From positions 1 to 64,000 of the forward strand of contig JAXEDY010000025.1 in assembly GCA_034104345.1 (NCBI GenBank): DNA of 64,000 nucleotides, read 5' to 3'. Shown here piece after piece: positions 51,393-58,869 of the stretch. The translations under genes and the position numbers were made by a program. How positions within the stretch are numbered: the stretch's first letter is position 1; each line of letters opens with the position of its first letter. Below the pieces are notes generated by a model. That model searched no databases. It was not told the origin of the DNA and saw only the letters and a list, made by a program, of their open reading frames with translations. Source of the DNA: HGM11416 sp034104345 (GTDB taxonomy: Bacteria > Bacillota > Clostridia > Christensenellales > Borkfalkiaceae).

Positions 51393-52424
51393 ATGGCGCA
51401 AGAACAAGCGAAACCGACTAAAAACAAGGTGTTTAAAGTGATCGGCATTATTCTGTGTTGCGTTATCGGATTTTTTCTTATATTGATTTTGGGGATAAGA
51501 ATTTATTTCCGTCTTCCCGTAAGCGAATATTATAAAAACTCTGAAAAAGCGTTTGTTATCCCGGGTATTTCCGACGGTATGGTTCATCAGGGGCTTGCTT
51601 ACGACAAGAATACCGACGAATTTTTAATTACGGGTTATAAGTCGGGCGGTAAGGCGTCGCAGGTTTCGATTGTATCGAAATCGAGCGGAAAAGAAATAAA
51701 GCGGCTTAATCTCGCCAATGAAGACGGAAGTGCGTTTACGGGGCATGTTGGCGGAATTAGTTTAAACGGCGATTTTATTTACGTTGCCGACGGAAAGGGG
51801 CTTGCCGTTTTTAATAAATCCGACTTTATCTCCGCGAAAAGCGGCGACAGCGTAAAAATGTCGGGGTGTTTTAAAACGGTAACCGAAAACGATTATCTTC
51901 GCGTTGCATTTACTCACGTTGAGGGCGATATGATTTACGTCGGCGAATTTTACCGTAAATCAAACTATCCCACGCCCGATACGCATAAATATACTACGGC
52001 GGCAGGCGATAAAAACACCGCGCTGATTCTTGTTTATAAACTTGATGAAACCGCGCCTTTCGGCATTTCGAAAAAAATAGAACGGGCCTACTCGACGCGC
52101 GGACTTGTTCAGGGAATGTGTTTCGACGAAGACGGCAAAATTTATCTTTCAACTTCGTATGCGCTTGCTTTTTCGCACGTTTTCGCTTACGACGTGACAA
52201 AACAAGAAGGCGAAATAACCGTGCTTGAACAAAAAGTTCCGCGTTACGTTCTGGATAGTTCGACCATGCTTAAAGATATTAAACTTCCGCCTATGTCTGA
52301 AGAAATAGTGATTTTAAACGGAAAACTTTACACGATGTGCGAAGCGGCAACCAATAAATATATTTTCGGCAAATTCACTTCGGCGAAATATTGTTACGCT
52401 ACGGATTTATCGAAGTATAAATAA
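51393..52424 (+). CDS. Membrane-anchored extracytoplasmic protein with propeller-like repeats
   Basis: No named family recognised. A basic N-terminus and one membrane helix (residues about 15-37) leave residues 40-343 outside the cell. This part has at least five segments of the form GLAYDKNTDEFLITGY, GGISLNGDFIYVADG, THVEGDMIYVGEF, GMCFDEDGKIYLSTSY and EEIVILNGKLYTMCE. They look like blades of a beta-propeller (SMP-30/NHL type). ATG 51393 has AAGGAG 10 nt upstream; a GTG 9 nt earlier is too close to that site. Own promoter and terminator. Confidence 0.7.
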   Translation: MAQEQAKPTKNKVFKVIGIILCCVIGFFLILILGIRIYFRLPVSEYYKNSEKAFVIPGISDGMVHQGLAYDKNTDEFLITGYKSGGKASQVSIVSKSSGKEIKRLNLANEDGSAFTGHVGGISLNGDFIYVADGKGLAVFNKSDFISAKSGDSVKMSGCFKTVTENDYLRVAFTHVEGDMIYVGEFYRKSNYPTPDTHKYTTAAGDKNTALILVYKLDETAPFGISKKIERAYSTRGLVQGMCFDEDGKIYLSTSYALAFSHVFAYDVTKQEGEITVLEQKVPRYVLDSSTMLKDIKLPPMSEEIVILNGKLYTMCEAATNKYIFGKFTSAKYCYATDLSKYK

Positions 52425-52474
52425 TAAAAGCAAAGCAAGATCTGCAACGAACGCGTTTTTGCGGTAAAAAAGAA

Positions 52475-52502
52475 ACGACAGAGAAAATCTGTCGTTTTTT
52501 TT
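52475..52502 (+). terminator. Terminator after the propeller-like gene
   Basis: ACGACAGA pairs with TCTGTCGT around GAAAA, then TTTTTTT. The convergent AraC gene ends 80 nt further on. Confidence 0.9.
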
Positions 52503-52582
52503 ATTTTATAATTCTTATTTAATACGTCTTAAAAAATTTAATAAGTCTTAAAAAACGGTTGCGCGCGTTTTTCATACGTTTT

Positions 52583-53383
52583 TTACTGCGAGTATTTGTT
52601 TTTTGCCCGATAATACGACTGCAAACTTTGAAAGCCCGCTTCAAACGCAAGGTCGGATATTTTTTTAGATTTTTTTTGAGTTTTTAAAGCGTTTTCGACG
52701 TAACTTAAACGCATTTCGTTAATATAATCGCATACGGATTTGTTAAAATACGAATGGAACACGCGCGAAAGGTGTTCGGACGAATAACCGAGATTGTGAG
52801 CAATTTTTTCAAGTGAAATTTTTTCGCGATAATTGTTTAAAATATATTCGAGCATGTCGCGTATCGCGCCCGTCGAACGAGAAGTTTTTTCGTTTATAAA
52901 ATCGAATTCGGTTTCGATTAAAGCCAGAAATAAATTGACCGAAGCGCGCGTTACCGCAGGCGAAAGATTTTCACGCGATAACACTCTGTCTGTCATTTCA
53001 AGTAAATTTTCGCATAGTTTTTCAGATTTAACAACGGGAACGCGCGGGCGCATTTCGGAATTTTCGGCGTAAAAGTCTTTTAAAAGAATTGGCGGAATTA
53101 AAACTACGGCGTAATCGTCGGGGGTGTTGTCCGACGATTTTAAGGCTTTATCGTAACTGTGAACGTCGTAACTTGAACAAAACAAAACGTTGCCGTTCGA
53201 AACCGAGTATTTTTCGCCGTTTAAAGTTATTTCGAACGAGCCGCGTTTTACTATAAATATTTCAACGTTCATGTGAAAATGGGGCGGGTATAAAACGGGC
53301 GTGTTGCGTATCACATACGTTTTATCGCCGCTTTCGCGGTATTGTTCGAAAAAACCGTTGTCGATTTTTTTGTTTGCCGTCAT
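52583..53383 (-). CDS. AraC family transcriptional regulator next to the beta-glucosidase
   Basis: 266 residues: a cupin-type sensor domain (about 20-110, YPPHFHMNVEIFIVKRGSFE) and two C-terminal helix-turn-helix motifs (ISLEKIAHNLGYSSEHLSRVF and KISDLAFEAGFQSLQSYYRA). Divergent from the GH3 gene with a gap of about 175 bp, so it probably controls that gene in response to a beta-glucoside-type sugar. The effector is unknown. Confidence 0.87.
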   Translation of the reverse strand: MTANKKIDNGFFEQYRESGDKTYVIRNTPVLYPPHFHMNVEIFIVKRGSFEITLNGEKYSVSNGNVLFCSSYDVHSYDKALKSSDNTPDDYAVVLIPPILLKDFYAENSEMRPRVPVVKSEKLCENLLEMTDRVLSRENLSPAVTRASVNLFLALIETEFDFINEKTSRSTGAIRDMLEYILNNYREKISLEKIAHNLGYSSEHLSRVFHSYFNKSVCDYINEMRLSYVENALKTQKKSKKISDLAFEAGFQSLQSYYRAKNKYSQ

Positions 53384-53484
53384 ATTTTAAAATTCCGTTT
53401 TTGTAATTTTGTTTGTTTTATTTAATAATATCAAAATATGAGAATAAAATAAAGCAAAATGATGTAGATTTGTTAAAATTTAAG

Positions 53485-53493
53485 TGTTATACT
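53485..53493 (+). promoter_or_regulatory. Possible extended -10 promoter of the GH3 gene
   Basis: TGT followed by TATACT (53488-53493), about 65 nt before the chosen ATG; no well-placed -35, as expected for an activator-dependent promoter. Confidence 0.35.
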
Positions 53494-53558
53494 TTAAGCG
53501 TTAAAACGGCATGCCGTTCGAATTTTTGCAAAGAGAAACGGGAGTAATTACAAAATTT

Positions 53559-55556
53559 ATGAAAAACAAGAAAATCGATTTTACCTTAGAAGAAAAACTC
53601 AGGCTTTTAAGCGGCAAAGATTGCTGGCGCACTTACGGCGCTAACGGAAAACTTAAAGAAGTTTTTATGTCGGACGGGCCGAACGGTTTGAGAATGATTG
53701 CCGATGACGGGCAGACCAAAAAAGCCACGGCTATGCCCAATATTTCGGTAATAGCGAATTCGTGGAGTAAAAAAGCGGCGCATCTTGCGGGTGAAACCAT
53801 TGCCGACGATTGCATCGAAAACGGCGCGGACATATTGCTCGCCCCGGGGGTAAATATAAAAAGAACTCCGCTTTGCGGCAGAAACTTTGAATATTTTTCC
53901 GAGGATCCTTATCTTGCCGGCACTTTAGCTAAAGAATATATAGACGGCGTGCAGTCGAAAGGGGTAGGAACTTCGCTCAAACATTATTGCCTTAACAACC
54001 GCGAATACGACAGACTTTTTACGTCGAGTGAAATAGAAGAACGCGCGATGCGTGAAATTTATTTAACTGCATTCGAAATTGCGTTAAAAGCAAAACCCTG
54101 GACGGTTATGTGCAGTTATAACCGCATTAACGGTATTTACGCTTCTGAAAACAAATATCTTATTTCCGACGTTTTGCGCGGCGAGTTCGGCTTCGACGGC
54201 GTTGTTGTTTCGGACTGGGGCGCGGTTCACAGTCAGTTCCGCAGGGTTAAAGCGGGCATAGATATCGAAATGCCGGTTACCGACAAATCGTTTGAAGACT
54301 TAAAGATTTCTTACGAAAAAGGGCTTATAACGGATAAAGAAATCGACGCGTGCGCGGAACGCGTGATTGGACTTGCCGAAAAATCGCAAAAGGCGGATAA
54401 AACCAAAAAGATTGAAAAAACAAAAGCCGAACGCCATGCCGCCGCGGTTGAAATTGCGAAAGAAGGCATAGTCCTTTTGAAAAACGACGACGATATACTT
54501 CCGCTGAAAGCAAAAAAGAGCGGCAAGATTCTGGTTTCGGGCACGTTTGCAAACGAACCTGCGCCGGGCGGGGGCGGTTCGGCTTACGTCGAAACCGATT
54601 TTAAACAGGAGCCGCTTGAAAAACTTATCACCGAAAAACTCGGAAAAGGCGCGGTTGTCGATTTTACAAAAGACGTTAACTACACGGGAGATGGATACAA
54701 TTTTGGTTTGAACAAAGCGATAGAAGCGGCTTATTCTCACGATACCGTAGTCGTTTGCGTAGGCACGGGCAGAGCGGTTGAAACCGAAGGAAAAGACAGA
54801 ACGGACATAAAACTTCCGTTTGTTCAGGAAGCAGCAATTTTAAAAATCGCAAACGCAAACCCCAACGTAATCGTAGTCGTTTATGCGGGCAGCGCCATAG
54901 ATATGAGCGCGTGGATAGACGAAGTTAAAGCGGTTGTTTATGCTGGATTTATGGGCGAAGCAGCAAACGAAGCGGTTTCGGATATTTTGTGCGGAAAAAC
55001 TTCGCCGAGCGGCAAACTTGCCGAAACTTTTCCCGTTGCGCTCGAAAATACTTCCGTTGAAAACGACGTGGGCGACGGTTTTGTCGATTGGTATCAGGAC
55101 GGGATTTTTGTGGGGTATCGTTTTTACGATACTTTCGGAAAAGACGTTTTGTTTCCGTTCGGACATGGGCTTTCGTATACGAATTTCGTTTATAGCGACT
55201 TAAAAATCGAAAAAACGGGCGAGTGCGAATGCGAAGTTTCGTATACCGTTAAAAATACGGGTAAAATCGTCGCAAAAGAAATTTCGCAAGTTTATGTAAA
55301 AGACGAATGTTCGTTTGTTATTCGCCCCGAAAAAGAACTTAAAGGCTATTCGAAAGATCTTATAAAGCCCAACGAAGAAAAGCGTGTAACCATAAAACTT
55401 TGTCCGCGCTCATTCGCTTATTACAGCGTAAACCTTAAAGATTGGCATGTTGAAAACGGCACTTTCGAAATTCTTGTAGGCGCTTCGTCGAGAGATATTC
55501 GGTTAAGCGGAAAAATAGAAATAAATCTTCCCGAAGAAACGCAGTTTACAAGATAA
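53559..55556 (+). CDS. Glycoside hydrolase family 3 beta-glucosidase
   Basis: Cytoplasmic GH3 enzyme (no signal peptide) that would hydrolyse beta-linked oligosaccharides or glycosides. 665 residues: GH3 N-terminal barrel with nucleophile D219 in VVSDWGAVHSQF and substrate block GRNFEYFSEDPYLAG; GH3 C-terminal domain (about 300-530, GIVLLKNDDDILPLK and GGGGSAYVE); a C-terminal fibronectin III-like domain (about 560-650, VSYTVKNTGK). ATG 53559 is preferred over 53511, which lacks a ribosome-binding site. The exact sugar is unknown. Confidence 0.88.
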   Translation: MKNKKIDFTLEEKLRLLSGKDCWRTYGANGKLKEVFMSDGPNGLRMIADDGQTKKATAMPNISVIANSWSKKAAHLAGETIADDCIENGADILLAPGVNIKRTPLCGRNFEYFSEDPYLAGTLAKEYIDGVQSKGVGTSLKHYCLNNREYDRLFTSSEIEERAMREIYLTAFEIALKAKPWTVMCSYNRINGIYASENKYLISDVLRGEFGFDGVVVSDWGAVHSQFRRVKAGIDIEMPVTDKSFEDLKISYEKGLITDKEIDACAERVIGLAEKSQKADKTKKIEKTKAERHAAAVEIAKEGIVLLKNDDDILPLKAKKSGKILVSGTFANEPAPGGGGSAYVETDFKQEPLEKLITEKLGKGAVVDFTKDVNYTGDGYNFGLNKAIEAAYSHDTVVVCVGTGRAVETEGKDRTDIKLPFVQEAAILKIANANPNVIVVVYAGSAIDMSAWIDEVKAVVYAGFMGEAANEAVSDILCGKTSPSGKLAETFPVALENTSVENDVGDGFVDWYQDGIFVGYRFYDTFGKDVLFPFGHGLSYTNFVYSDLKIEKTGECECEVSYTVKNTGKIVAKEISQVYVKDECSFVIRPEKELKGYSKDLIKPNEEKRVTIKLCPRSFAYYSVNLKDWHVENGTFEILVGASSRDIRLSGKIEINLPEETQFTR

Positions 55557-55652
55557 TATAAAAAGAATTGGAATAAAATAAAAGCATTTACAAACAAAAT
55601 CGCGCGCGTGCAAAAAGAATAAAAGTTATTTTTGCATGTGCGTGATTTGCAT

Positions 55653-55681
55653 TTGACAATATTAAATAAGTAGTGTATAAT
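55653..55681 (+). promoter_or_regulatory. Promoter of the folT leader
   Basis: Perfect vegetative consensus: TTGACA (55653-55658), 17-nt spacer, TATAAT (55676-55681). Confidence 0.85.
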
Positions 55682-55696
55682 CTAAAAAAATAAAAA

Positions 55697-55832
55697 CGGG
55701 CAGAGTAGTGTGAAAAGCGTTAAGTATCGCCGAACGGGATGTTGACGGCGGGCGAAGGCTTTATCGGATAAAAATGCTTTTTAAGTTTTTTTGTTCAGTA
55801 AATCCGCGACTTTTCAGCGCATCCGAATGCCG
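55697..55832 (+). ncRNA. Tetrahydrofolate (THF) riboswitch
   Basis: Core elements of the THF riboswitch occur in order: GAGTAG (55703-55708), GCGTTAAGT (55718-55726), CGGGATGTTG (55735-55744), GGCGAA and, at the 3' side, GCATCCG (55819-55825). P1 forms from GGCA (55699-55702) and TGCC (55828-55831); P2 from TGAAAAG (55711-55717) and CTTTTCA (55810-55816); P3 from CGCC/GGCG. About 50 nt of extra A/T-rich sequence separates GGCGAA from the 3' strand of P2, longer than in the textbook example. The downstream gene is a folate transporter subunit, the known context for this class. No other gene is in 55557-55899. Confidence 0.88.
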
Positions 55833-55872
55833 CGCGGTTTCGTTTTTTTGCTTGCCGCAAAGTATTTAGAAC

Positions 55873-55899
55873 TCTACCATAAAAAGGTAGGTTTTTTTT
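55873..55899 (+). terminator. THF riboswitch expression platform (terminator)
   Basis: CTACC (55874-55878) pairs with GGTAG (55886-55890), then eight T's ending directly at the folT ATG. The right arm GGTAGG is also the only plausible ribosome-binding site, so the hairpin can block translation as well as transcription. Confidence 0.75.
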
Positions 55900-56532
55900 A
55901 TGCAAAATTTTTCTTTGGTGTTTTCGCCGTCGCTTTGTAATAAAACGATAGGCAAAAAGGCTGCTTACGTCGCCGTTATGGCGGCGCTATCGGTTGTTTC
56001 GAACATGTTTCTGGAAATAAGGGTGTTCGACGTTCAATATTCGCTGACGATTTTCGTGTCGGTTATAATCGGTGTAGTGTTAGGACCGATAGCGGGCTTT
56101 GTTGCGTCGTTTGCGGGCGATTTTATCGGCTATTGCGTAAATTCGTGGGGGCAACTTTACATGCCGTGGACAGGAATTTCTACGGCAATGCTTTCTTTTA
56201 TTGCAGGCATCGTTTACTCGTTTCGTAAAAATCCCGAAAAACCCGCTTCGTATTTGCGATTTTTAATAATTTGCGTTTTAAGTTTTTTTATCTGCACCAT
56301 TGCGATAAACAGCACCGGTTTTTACTTTTATAATAAAACAATGGGCTTTTCTACGGCTGTTTTAAATTACGTAAGCGAACACTTCGGCGGAAAGGTAAGT
56401 TATTTTTCGTATGTGTGCTACCGGTTGATTTTTAAAATGCAGATTTTTAATAACATAGTAAATTATTGCTTGCTTTTTGCTTTTCTACCGGCGTTTAAGC
56501 GCGTTCCGCTATTAAAAGATTTTTTTAGATAA
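55900..56532 (+). CDS. folT: Folate ECF transporter S component FolT
   Basis: Substrate-binding membrane subunit that captures folate and joins the shared EcfAA'T module for uptake. 210 residues with six hydrophobic segments; KKAAYVAVMAALSVVSNMFLEI contains the ALS-type helix 1 motif that contacts EcfT (cited part AAYVAVMAALSVVSN), and GPIAGFVASFAGDFIGY follows. Expression is predicted to be shut down by tetrahydrofolate through the upstream riboswitch. ecfA and ecfT genes are not in the window. Confidence 0.88.
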   Translation: MQNFSLVFSPSLCNKTIGKKAAYVAVMAALSVVSNMFLEIRVFDVQYSLTIFVSVIIGVVLGPIAGFVASFAGDFIGYCVNSWGQLYMPWTGISTAMLSFIAGIVYSFRKNPEKPASYLRFLIICVLSFFICTIAINSTGFYFYNKTMGFSTAVLNYVSEHFGGKVSYFSYVCYRLIFKMQIFNNIVNYCLLFAFLPAFKRVPLLKDFFR

Positions 56533-56581
56533 AACGCTTAATTTTTTATGCGATTACGAAAGTTTACGCATTGTTTTGCCT

Positions 56582-58120
56582 TTAAAGTCCGACCGTTTTA
56601 TTAAAGCGGCTCGGCTTTTTTAATTTAAACTTTTTAAAATTGATTTTATAGTCTATAACGTTAAGCGCGCAAATAGTAAAATAAAAGCAAAGTGCGGTTA
56701 TACCTGCCGCCGCTAAAAAGGCGAAAAATTCGGGAATGATTTTTGAAAAAAGGTTAAACGTAAAATAACAGATAAGCCATGCAAGCGGACATATTAAAGT
56801 TGCCGTCGTAAGTTTTTTTATAAACGCTAATTTTTTGCAACATATTTTTTGCAAAAGTTTTACGTTTAAAACCGCCGTAATCGAAAAACTTAAAAAATAA
56901 CCGACTATAAGCGAATAGTTACCTATAAAGGGCGGTAAAAACCATATCGAAAGAATTAAAAACGTGCCGCCTATTATAAAGTATAAAAGCGTTTTTCGCT
57001 CCATTCCCATCGAGTTAAGCAGGCTGTTCGAAATCATAGTAATGCTCATGGGCAGCATTACGGGCGCGGCGAAAATAAGATAAATGCCCGAAAGTTCGTT
57101 TCCGTAAACGAACGAGCCTATAAATTTTCCGCAGGCGCAGAATATCGGAATTATAAAAAGCGCAATAATCGCCGAATATAAAAGAGATTTTTCGACGTTT
57201 GCCTGCAATAAAGAACTTTGTTTTTTATAAAAATTTTCGGCAAGTTCGGGCACTAAAACAAGCGAAATAGAGCCGATTATGGTTGACGGCATAAATAAAA
57301 GCGGCATGGTCATTCCGCTTATAACGCCGAAACTCGCAATCGCGTCGCTTTTCGAAATTCCGCTGTTTATAAGGGCGGCGGGCAGGATAAGGGCGATTAA
57401 AAATCCGCCGAGCGAAGTTGCCGTGCGCATAAGCGTTATAGGCGTGCTTGAAATCATAAGCGGTTTAAGTTCGGGCAGCGGATTTTTAAGTTTTCCGCCG
57501 CGGACAAAAAATGTTATTATCGACGCGGTAAACGAAAAAACGTAAGAGATAAGAACAGCCAAAGCCGCCGCTTTTGCTTTTTCGTAAACGCCGTTTTTCG
57601 ACAATACGAGAATAATTCCCGCAACCATCATAACCGCTTCTTCCGCAAGTTCTATCACCGAATAGGTGTAAAAGAATTTTCTTCCCCAAAAAAAGCCGCG
57701 TATAACCGCATAAACCGAAGTGAAGAATACGCCGGGCAGAATAATTAAGAACAGAGAAACAGATCGGTCGTCGGCAAACAAAAAACCTAATTTGTTTTTA
57801 AAACAAAACAAAGCGATAACGATGGGTAAACAAACGGCGGCTGTTGCCGTCATTCCCGCCGAAACGCACGAAAGTTCGCGGTTTTTATTTTTAAGCGAAC
57901 GTTCTTTTACCATAAGGCGCGAAACGGTTATGGGTATACCCGAAGCCGAAATCGTCATTAAAGTTCCTATAACCGAAAGTGCTATCTGATAAAGCCCCAA
58001 ACCTTCGGCGCCTATTCCGCGGGATAAAAATATTCTGTAAATAAAGCCGAGCGCGCGTTCGACGCACGAAAACGCGGTTACGACTATAACCGTTTTTGCA
58101 AGTTTTTTAATTTTTATCAC
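56582..58120 (-). CDS. SpoVB-like oligosaccharide flippase (MOP superfamily)
   Basis: 512-residue polytopic membrane protein with about 14 helices, of the MurJ/SpoVB/polysaccharide exporter family. The N-terminal block ERALGFIYRIFLSRGIGAEG followed by ASGIPITVSRLM is characteristic of SpoVB/YtgP-type proteins that move lipid-linked precursors for cortex or wall synthesis. SpoVB is the likely relation because this organism sporulates; YtgP/MurJ-like paralogues share the motif, so no symbol is given. Divergent from the LysM gene. Confidence 0.82.
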   Translation of the reverse strand: MIKIKKLAKTVIVVTAFSCVERALGFIYRIFLSRGIGAEGLGLYQIALSVIGTLMTISASGIPITVSRLMVKERSLKNKNRELSCVSAGMTATAAVCLPIVIALFCFKNKLGFLFADDRSVSLFLIILPGVFFTSVYAVIRGFFWGRKFFYTYSVIELAEEAVMMVAGIILVLSKNGVYEKAKAAALAVLISYVFSFTASIITFFVRGGKLKNPLPELKPLMISSTPITLMRTATSLGGFLIALILPAALINSGISKSDAIASFGVISGMTMPLLFMPSTIIGSISLVLVPELAENFYKKQSSLLQANVEKSLLYSAIIALFIIPIFCACGKFIGSFVYGNELSGIYLIFAAPVMLPMSITMISNSLLNSMGMERKTLLYFIIGGTFLILSIWFLPPFIGNYSLIVGYFLSFSITAVLNVKLLQKICCKKLAFIKKLTTATLICPLAWLICYFTFNLFSKIIPEFFAFLAAAGITALCFYFTICALNVIDYKINFKKFKLKKPSRFNKTVGL

Positions 58121-58209
58121 TCCCTTTTATTGTTTGATAAACGCAGGCGCATTACCGAAAACACGATTAAACGCGCATATTTTTTATTACGATTAAATAT
58201 ATTCGTAAT

Positions 58210-58620
58210 ATGAAAAAGTTATTATATCAATTCGAGCAAAATTTTTTATTAAGCGACGAAAATTTAAGCGCCGGCTGCGGGTGCGGTGAAGTCGGCGATA
58301 GTTATATCGGCGAAAAAGGCGATAAACCCGACGATGAAAACGGATTGTTTTATCGCGTTGAAGAAGGCGACGATTTGCAGAGAATAGCGCTTAAATTCAA
58401 CTGTCCGCCGTCGATCATAATAAAAGATAATTCACTTTTATCAGCCGTTAAACGCGGAAATTTGTTATATATCGAAAAAGGCGAAAATCCGCTTTATCGC
58501 ATAAGTTTAAGCGACGATTTAAATTCGCTTTGCTTATTGTCGGGTAAAACCGCCGCCGAACTTGCAACCCTTAACAAGATTAATTATTTTTATCCGTGGC
58601 AACTTATTCGGCTTGACTAA
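58210..58620 (+). CDS. Small protein with two LysM domains
   Basis: 136 residues. After a short N-terminus with a CGCG motif (residues about 23-26) come two LysM-like units: about 47-91 (YRVEEGDDLQRIALKFNCPP) and about 95-135 (YRISLSDDLNSLCLLSGKTA). No signal peptide or membrane helix is seen, so it may be intracellular in the mother cell, as for spore-coat LysM proteins, or leaderless. The role is inferred only from context with a SpoVB-like gene. Confidence 0.72.
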   Translation: MKKLLYQFEQNFLLSDENLSAGCGCGEVGDSYIGEKGDKPDDENGLFYRVEEGDDLQRIALKFNCPPSIIIKDNSLLSAVKRGNLLYIEKGENPLYRISLSDDLNSLCLLSGKTAAELATLNKINYFYPWQLIRLD

Positions 58621-58640
58621 CGCAAACGTTTCTCTTTTTT

Positions 58641-58685
58641 AACGCCTTTCCCTTAAAGCCAAAGCGTGGGACGGGCGTTTTTTTG
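58641..58685 (+). terminator. Terminator after the LysM gene
   Basis: AACGCC (58641-58646) with GGGCGTT (58673-58679), supported by an inner CCC/GGG pairing, then TTTTTT. Confidence 0.72.
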
Positions 58686-58803
58686 CTCGCGAAAAAACGA
58701 AATAAAAGGTTTTAAGTTTTGCTTTTACTTGCGAAAAAAGCCGAAAAAATAAAAAAAATAAAAAAAATTCGGCAAAAATTTATACAAATACAAATGCATA
58801 TTC

Positions 58804-58832
58804 TTGTAAAAAAGCACAATATATGGTATAAT
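58804..58832 (+). promoter_or_regulatory. Promoter of the topoisomerase pair
   Basis: TTGTAA (58804-58809), 17-nt spacer ending TGG, TATAAT (58827-58832). The stretch 58686-58803 is A-rich with no gene. Confidence 0.7.
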
Positions 58833-58869
58833 CGAAAAAAACATACACAAGAATAGGGGGTATTCGACG

